A stretch of DNA of 35,630 bases, taken from contig CAZRIZ010000006.1 in NCBI GenBank assembly GCA_964600285.1, positions 1 to 35,630 of the forward strand, in the 5' to 3' direction. The position numbers were made by a program, and so were the translations under genes. Position 1 is the stretch's first letter, and each line of letters starts with the position of its first letter. Under the pieces are notes generated by a model. It saw nothing but the letters and a program-made list of their open reading frames with translations. It did no database searches and was not told the DNA's origin. This document shows, in pieces, positions 32,693 to 35,630 of this stretch. The DNA comes from CAZRIZ01 sp964600285. Its GTDB lineage: Bacteria > Patescibacteriota > Saccharimonadia > Saccharimonadales > Saccharimonadaceae.

Positions 32693-33190
32693 ATGGCACA
32701 ATGCGCTCTTCTGCTTCACAACATCCGGTCAACCTATAATGTTGGCTCAATTTTTCGCACGGCCGATGGCTTTGGTGTAGAAAAAATTATTTTATCAGGC
32801 TATACTCCATACCCCAAACAAGAAATCGATACTAGATTACCTCATCTACAAAACAAAATTACCAAAGAAATTCACAAGACTGCCCTTGGTGCTGAGTCGA
32901 CAGTTCAAAACGCGTATGTAGAACACCCTATGGACATCATAAATAACTATCGCCAGCATGGCTGGAAAATTATCGCATTGGAGCAGGCCAGAGGCAGTAT
33001 CAACCTAAAAGACTTCAGGCCACCTGAAAAGTGCTTATTGATCCTGGGAGAAGAAGTAAACGGTATTGCGCCAGACATACTACAACTAGCCGATAACATC
33101 ATAGAAATCCCCATGCGAGGTCAAAAAGAGTCTTTTAACGTTGCGGTCGCCACTGGCATCGCACTGTACCAAATTACCACAGTTCACTAA
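32693..33190 (+). CDS. Short SpoU/TrmH-family RNA methyltransferase
   Basis: 165 residues, just the SPOUT catalytic domain without the N-terminal extension of the other copy. Motif 1 is H-N-I-R-S-T-Y-N-V-G-S-I-F-R-T-A-D (9-25), motif 2 is LLILGEEVNGIAPDIL, and motif 3 is IEIPMRGQKESFNVAVATGIALY. It methylates a ribose 2'-OH in tRNA or rRNA. The compact form resembles TrmL or TrmH-like proteins, but the target cannot be assigned. It is divergent from pilB (148 bases between start codons) and overlaps the convergent dnaE by 4 bases. There is no SD. Confidence 0.88.
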   Translation: MAQCALLLHNIRSTYNVGSIFRTADGFGVEKIILSGYTPYPKQEIDTRLPHLQNKITKEIHKTALGAESTVQNAYVEHPMDIINNYRQHGWKIIALEQARGSINLKDFRPPEKCLLILGEEVNGIAPDILQLADNIIEIPMRGQKESFNVAVATGIALYQITTVH

Positions 33191-35630
33191 GCTTTTGACT
33201 TCACAACCACGGCAGGCTCACCCAAAAATCCTTTGAGAGCGTCCACTAGTCCACTAGAAGTATCTACTTTAAATGGCAAGCGAATAGCCGAACTGTTGTT
33301 TGAACCAATCACCAAAATCACCGAGTCCAGCCCCGGATAAGTCTGGCAGGATAGCCTAATTTGCTCCAATTCACTAGTTTTGTAATTTTCTTCTAAGCGA
33401 AGATACAACGTACTTTTTAACTGCTTAACCTCAGCCGCAAAATATGGTTGCTTTACCTTAGCCATAGCGACACTCTTTGGTTTCTTTTTACGTTGTTTTA
33501 GCTCTTCTGATAAGTATTCTGTGCTAATCTTTAGGTGTTTTTTGTCACGCCAAGTCGGTTCATACTTTCTCATATCTTCGTCTGTTAGCTCAGTAATTTG
33601 ATTGGCAATTATCTTAGGCGACGACAAATTACCCTCGCGGTCCTTTGAATTTACGCGCCCCTTTACGGTCACAATTTTATCAACTACCAAAAAATCTTTT
33701 AGCTCTTCATACAGCCTGGGAAAAACAATTACCTCTATGGCGGCAATTTTATCTTCCACTGTCATAAATGCCATCTTATCACCTTTTTTTGTTGTTAATT
33801 CGCGAAGAATAGATATCGTTCCGCCAATAGCCACCTCTCGGCCATCGTGTTCAGCTACTAAGCCATCAATCTGATGGGTTTGCTCTTTCAAGTAACGCTC
33901 AAACTTATCTAAAGGATGGGAGCTGACATAAAGACCCAACAGCTCGCGCTCCCATTGTAAACGCTCGCGCTCAGTTGCCCTAATTGAAGCCGTCTTTAAC
34001 TCTATATCTGGCGGAGCCTCAATGCCAGCGACGCCAAATAAATCAGTTTGCCCATTTAGGAGCTCTTTGGCTGATTTTGACATAAATCCTTGTATTACTT
34101 CTAGGTTTTCTAAAATATCAGATCGATCGGCGAATTCATCAAACGCACCAGTTTTAGTCAGAGCCTCCCAGGCTTTACGGTTAAATTTGCTCCCAGCCAT
34201 TCTCTTAGCGAAGTCAATAATAGACTTAAATTTACCATTTTTCTTGCGCTCTTCGGCTACTTCCTCAACTATTGCCACGCCAACACCCTTGACCGCCGCC
34301 ATACCGAAACGAACCTTGTTCGTACCTGGAACGATTGCAAAATCAGAAAACGACTCATTTATACTCGGTGCCAAAACCTCAATACCCGCACGATTGCACT
34401 CTGCTATCATTAAGGCCAAGCGCTCAGTATCATCCCGAGCATTTGTCATTAGGGCTGCCATGAAAGCGCTCGGATAATTAGCTTTTAGGTACGCCGTCCA
34501 ATAGGCCACTAGAGCGTAACAAGCGGCGTGGGACTTGTTGAAACAATAATTAGCAAACTCCTGGAGCTGATTCCAGAATTTCTCAATGTCACGCTTAGAG
34601 ATATCGCTGTTCTTTAGAGCTCCTTCGATTAGTTGAGGTTTAATCTCTGCCATCAAATCAAGCTTTTTCTTACCAACAGCTTTGCGCAACGTGTCGGCCT
34701 GACCACCACTAAAACCAGCCAAATCCTTAGAGATTTGCATAAACTGCTCTTGGTACACCAAAATTCCGTAGGTATTCTTTAATGCATCTTCCATCTTCGG
34801 ATGCAAATACGTAATCTCTTCCCGACCATGTTTGCGCTGAATAAAACTATCAATAAACTGCATTGGTCCAGGACGGTAGAGTGCTACCATGGCAATAATA
34901 TCTTCGAACTTATCTGGCTTAAGATCACGAAGATGCTTTTTCATACCGGCTGATTCAAGCTGAAACACTCCAGTAGTGTCACCACGCTGAAATAACTTAA
35001 AGGTCGCCTCGTCGTCAAGTGGCAACTCGCTAATATTAATTTCTTTTTTATAAACCTTACGAATAATGCGCAAGGTATTGTTGATAATGGTCAGATTAGA
35101 CAGACCCAAAAAGTCCATTTTTAACAAGCCAATTTCCTCAATCTCCCCCATCGGGAACTGCGTTGCTATCACGCCTTTTTGCGCTCGCTCTAGTGGCACA
35201 TACTTTACCAAATCATCTGGCGCCACCACCACGCCACAGGCATGCACGCCGTGAGAGCGAATCGTACCTTCCAGGCGCATTGCATAATCAATAATCTCTT
35301 TAGAACGCGCATTAGAGTGATACTCATTCTTTAATTCAGGATCTTCTTGTACACTCTTGGCCAGTGGAATATGTCTTCCCTGGATTAATGACGGAATCAT
35401 CTTGCTCAAACGATCGGCCTCAGCGTACGGTACTTCCAAGACCCTGGCTACGTCACGCACCGCTTGACGCGCTGCCATCTTGCCAAAAGTACCGATATTT
35501 GACACCCTATCAGCACCATACTTACCAACGCAATAGTCCACTACTTCGTCACGGCGGTCATCCTGAATATCAATGTCAATATCTGGCATGCTGATGCGGT
35601 CAGGGTTGAGAAAACGCTCAAAGAGTAAGT
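33187..35630 (-). CDS. dnaE: DNA polymerase III alpha subunit (5' partial)
   Basis: The frame is open to the end of the window, so the gene begins beyond it; about 813 C-terminal residues are visible. DnaE is the replicative polymerase. The visible part starts with LFERFLNPDRISMPDIDID, the polymerase active-site region carrying catalytic Asp residues. The C-family palm and fingers follow (GLLKMDFLGLSNLTI, YRPGPMQFIDSFI, YLHPKMEDALKNTYGILVYQEQ, FNKSHAACYALVAY), then a helix-hairpin-helix region and an OB-fold (VAIGGTISILRELTTKKGDKMAF). The tail (about residues 690-813) is variable. The N-terminal PHP domain is outside the window. Its apparent ATG at 35589 is internal. Confidence 0.95.
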   Translation of the reverse strand, partial: LLFERFLNPDRISMPDIDIDIQDDRRDEVVDYCVGKYGADRVSNIGTFGKMAARQAVRDVARVLEVPYAEADRLSKMIPSLIQGRHIPLAKSVQEDPELKNEYHSNARSKEIIDYAMRLEGTIRSHGVHACGVVVAPDDLVKYVPLERAQKGVIATQFPMGEIEEIGLLKMDFLGLSNLTIINNTLRIIRKVYKKEINISELPLDDEATFKLFQRGDTTGVFQLESAGMKKHLRDLKPDKFEDIIAMVALYRPGPMQFIDSFIQRKHGREEITYLHPKMEDALKNTYGILVYQEQFMQISKDLAGFSGGQADTLRKAVGKKKLDLMAEIKPQLIEGALKNSDISKRDIEKFWNQLQEFANYCFNKSHAACYALVAYWTAYLKANYPSAFMAALMTNARDDTERLALMIAECNRAGIEVLAPSINESFSDFAIVPGTNKVRFGMAAVKGVGVAIVEEVAEERKKNGKFKSIIDFAKRMAGSKFNRKAWEALTKTGAFDEFADRSDILENLEVIQGFMSKSAKELLNGQTDLFGVAGIEAPPDIELKTASIRATERERLQWERELLGLYVSSHPLDKFERYLKEQTHQIDGLVAEHDGREVAIGGTISILRELTTKKGDKMAFMTVEDKIAAIEVIVFPRLYEELKDFLVVDKIVTVKGRVNSKDREGNLSSPKIIANQITELTDEDMRKYEPTWRDKKHLKISTEYLSEELKQRKKKPKSVAMAKVKQPYFAAEVKQLKSTLYLRLEENYKTSELEQIRLSCQTYPGLDSVILVIGSNNSSAIRLPFKVDTSSGLVDALKGFLGEPAVVVKSKA

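Noticed and set aside
34022..34477. 151-residue open frame on the plus strand inside dnaE
   Set aside because: It lies wholly opposite conserved dnaE sequence and shows no recognisable motif or ribosome binding site.
1..35630. CRISPR arrays, insertion sequences, prophage, tRNA or rRNA genes
   Set aside because: No regularly spaced repeats, transposase or integrase motifs, terminal repeats or tRNA-like cloverleaf were found while reading the window.

Overview
The window looks like chromosomal DNA from a small, compact genome of the Candidate Phyla Radiation (Patescibacteria), most likely a Saccharibacteria (TM7) relative. That assignment is an inference from gene content, packing and protein flavour; no rRNA or tRNA gene is present to confirm it. 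The standard genetic code fits every gene: of 30 stop codons I read 18 TAA, 10 TAG and only 2 TGA. There is no sign of UGA recoding. I saw no rRNA, tRNA, CRISPR array, insertion sequence or prophage.

Layout. 1-3532: the 3' end of a cation P-type ATPase, a membrane-anchored rhodanese, a minus-strand pair (482-aa membrane protein then TraX-like protein) and a low-GC DUF2185/Imm33-type gene. 3634-7406 (+): FAD oxidase, SpoU methyltransferase, small membrane protein, trigger factor. 7477-12057 (-): a tyrS, HAD phosphatase, recG, rsmD operon, divergent from a class A penicillin-binding protein (12182-14833, +). 14860-21656 (-): nusA, then a clpC, membrane metallopeptidase, radA, PIN-TRAM run that resembles the Firmicutes clpC-radA-disA-yacL order without disA. 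21888-25639 (+): a hypothetical gene apparently broken by a frameshift, RNase J, and a G3E GTPase. 25632-28907: a divergent pair, an exported HNH nuclease (-) and an M1 aminopeptidase (+). 28856-32544 (-): PilB-like ATPase, rplS, a membrane thioredoxin-like protein and an RNase HII-YraN fusion. 32693-33190 (+) is a second SpoU methyltransferase, and the window ends inside dnaE (-).

Most genes are housekeeping: translation (tyrS, rplS, rsmD, two SpoU), folding and proteolysis (tig, clpC), RNA metabolism (nusA, RNase J, RNase HII), replication and repair (dnaE, recG, radA). The cell-surface set (PBP, PilB, rhodanese, exported nuclease, metallopeptidase, thioredoxin-like protein, TraX) is what one would expect of a host-attached scavenger, but that is inference.

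The most striking pattern is in the 5' ends. Eight genes have a -10 box, often the extended TGn form, ending 6-7 bases before the start codon and have no Shine-Dalgarno, which predicts leaderless mRNAs. The other genes that head transcripts mostly have a leader with a clear Shine-Dalgarno. Convergent genes often overlap at their 3' ends. One terminator lies inside coding sequence, and another sits directly in front of the next gene's ribosome binding site.
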